Source: Gonocerus acuteangulatus
Taxonomy: Eukaryota > Arthropoda > Insecta > Hemiptera > Coreidae
Assembly (NCBI GenBank): GCA_946811695.1
Contig: OX328132.1
Location: forward strand, 59,078,449-59,142,448
Length of the DNA stretch: 64,000 nt
Direction of reading: 5' to 3'
Shown: positions 63,961 to 64,000 of the stretch, piece after piece
Layout of the letters: each line of letters opens with the position of its first letter
How positions within the stretch are numbered: position 1 is the first letter of the stretch
Notes under the pieces: model-generated
What the model was told of the DNA's origin: nothing
Seen by the model: the letters and a program-made list of their open reading frames with translations, nothing else
Databases searched by the model: none
Translations under genes and position numbers: made by a program

Positions 63961-64000
63961 CCGTATGAACGAGAATCTATACAAACTTTTCCCTGGCTAT

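Overview
This window reads as a repeat-dense, AT-rich intergenic stretch of an invertebrate nuclear genome, most likely an arthropod. That rests on the Jockey-type LINEs, the LTR element, tRNA-derived SINEs, many (TA)n tracts and a 200-base N gap (33382-33581). I found no confident host protein-coding gene, no functional tRNA or rRNA gene and no CRISPR array. Almost everything that can be read is mobile DNA in different states of decay. Species cannot be named from sequence alone.

Layout. 1-9.0 kb: degenerate dispersed repeats, a 43-bp minisatellite and a ~72-bp-type landscape of unrecognised AT-rich DNA. 9-16.7 kb: a small foldback element, tRNA-derived SINEs, a 72-bp minisatellite, and inverted-repeat elements carrying hammerhead-ribozyme-like cores; one of these is interrupted by a 469-bp Transib-like MITE with CACAGTG ends and a CGACG target duplication. 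16.7-20.3 kb: fragments of a foldback/rolling-circle-like family here called F1, and a G-rich MITE. 20.4-25.1 kb: a nearly full-length Jockey-clade LINE with an intact ORF2 and an ORF1 broken by two stops. 25.6-27.4 kb: a hairpin between TA tracts, and a further hammerhead-like motif. 27.5-33.6 kb: a very young LTR retrotransposon whose single 854-codon ORF joins a BEL/Pao-like Gag to a Ty3/Gypsy-like integrase, with no protease, reverse transcriptase or RNase H between them; its 3' LTR runs into the gap.

37.1-42.6 kb: two F1 elements in inverted orientation, one holding a SINE. 44.3-47.4 kb: a second, 5'-truncated and inactivated Jockey copy. 48.1-50.3 kb: one F1 nested in another. 52.2 kb: a long GA tract. 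53.2 kb: a SINE with a clean target duplication. 55.6-56.6 kb: a 1,001-bp foldback with about 480-bp arms and GTTG flanks. 56.9-57.5 kb: a 133-bp higher-order tandem repeat. 57.9-59.3 kb: a Harbinger-like DNA element with perfect 22-bp terminal repeats and a Myb/SANT-like coding fragment. 59.7-64 kb: another hammerhead-like element, a probable 5S-derived SINE, a TTAA-flanked element and a SINE fragment.

The elements do not form a pathway. They are parasites of different classes, nested in one another, so their order of arrival can partly be read: Transib-like MITE into a hammerhead-bearing element, SINE-C into F1, F1 into F1, G-MITE into the Harbinger-like element. All family names come from motif recognition by eye, without database searches.
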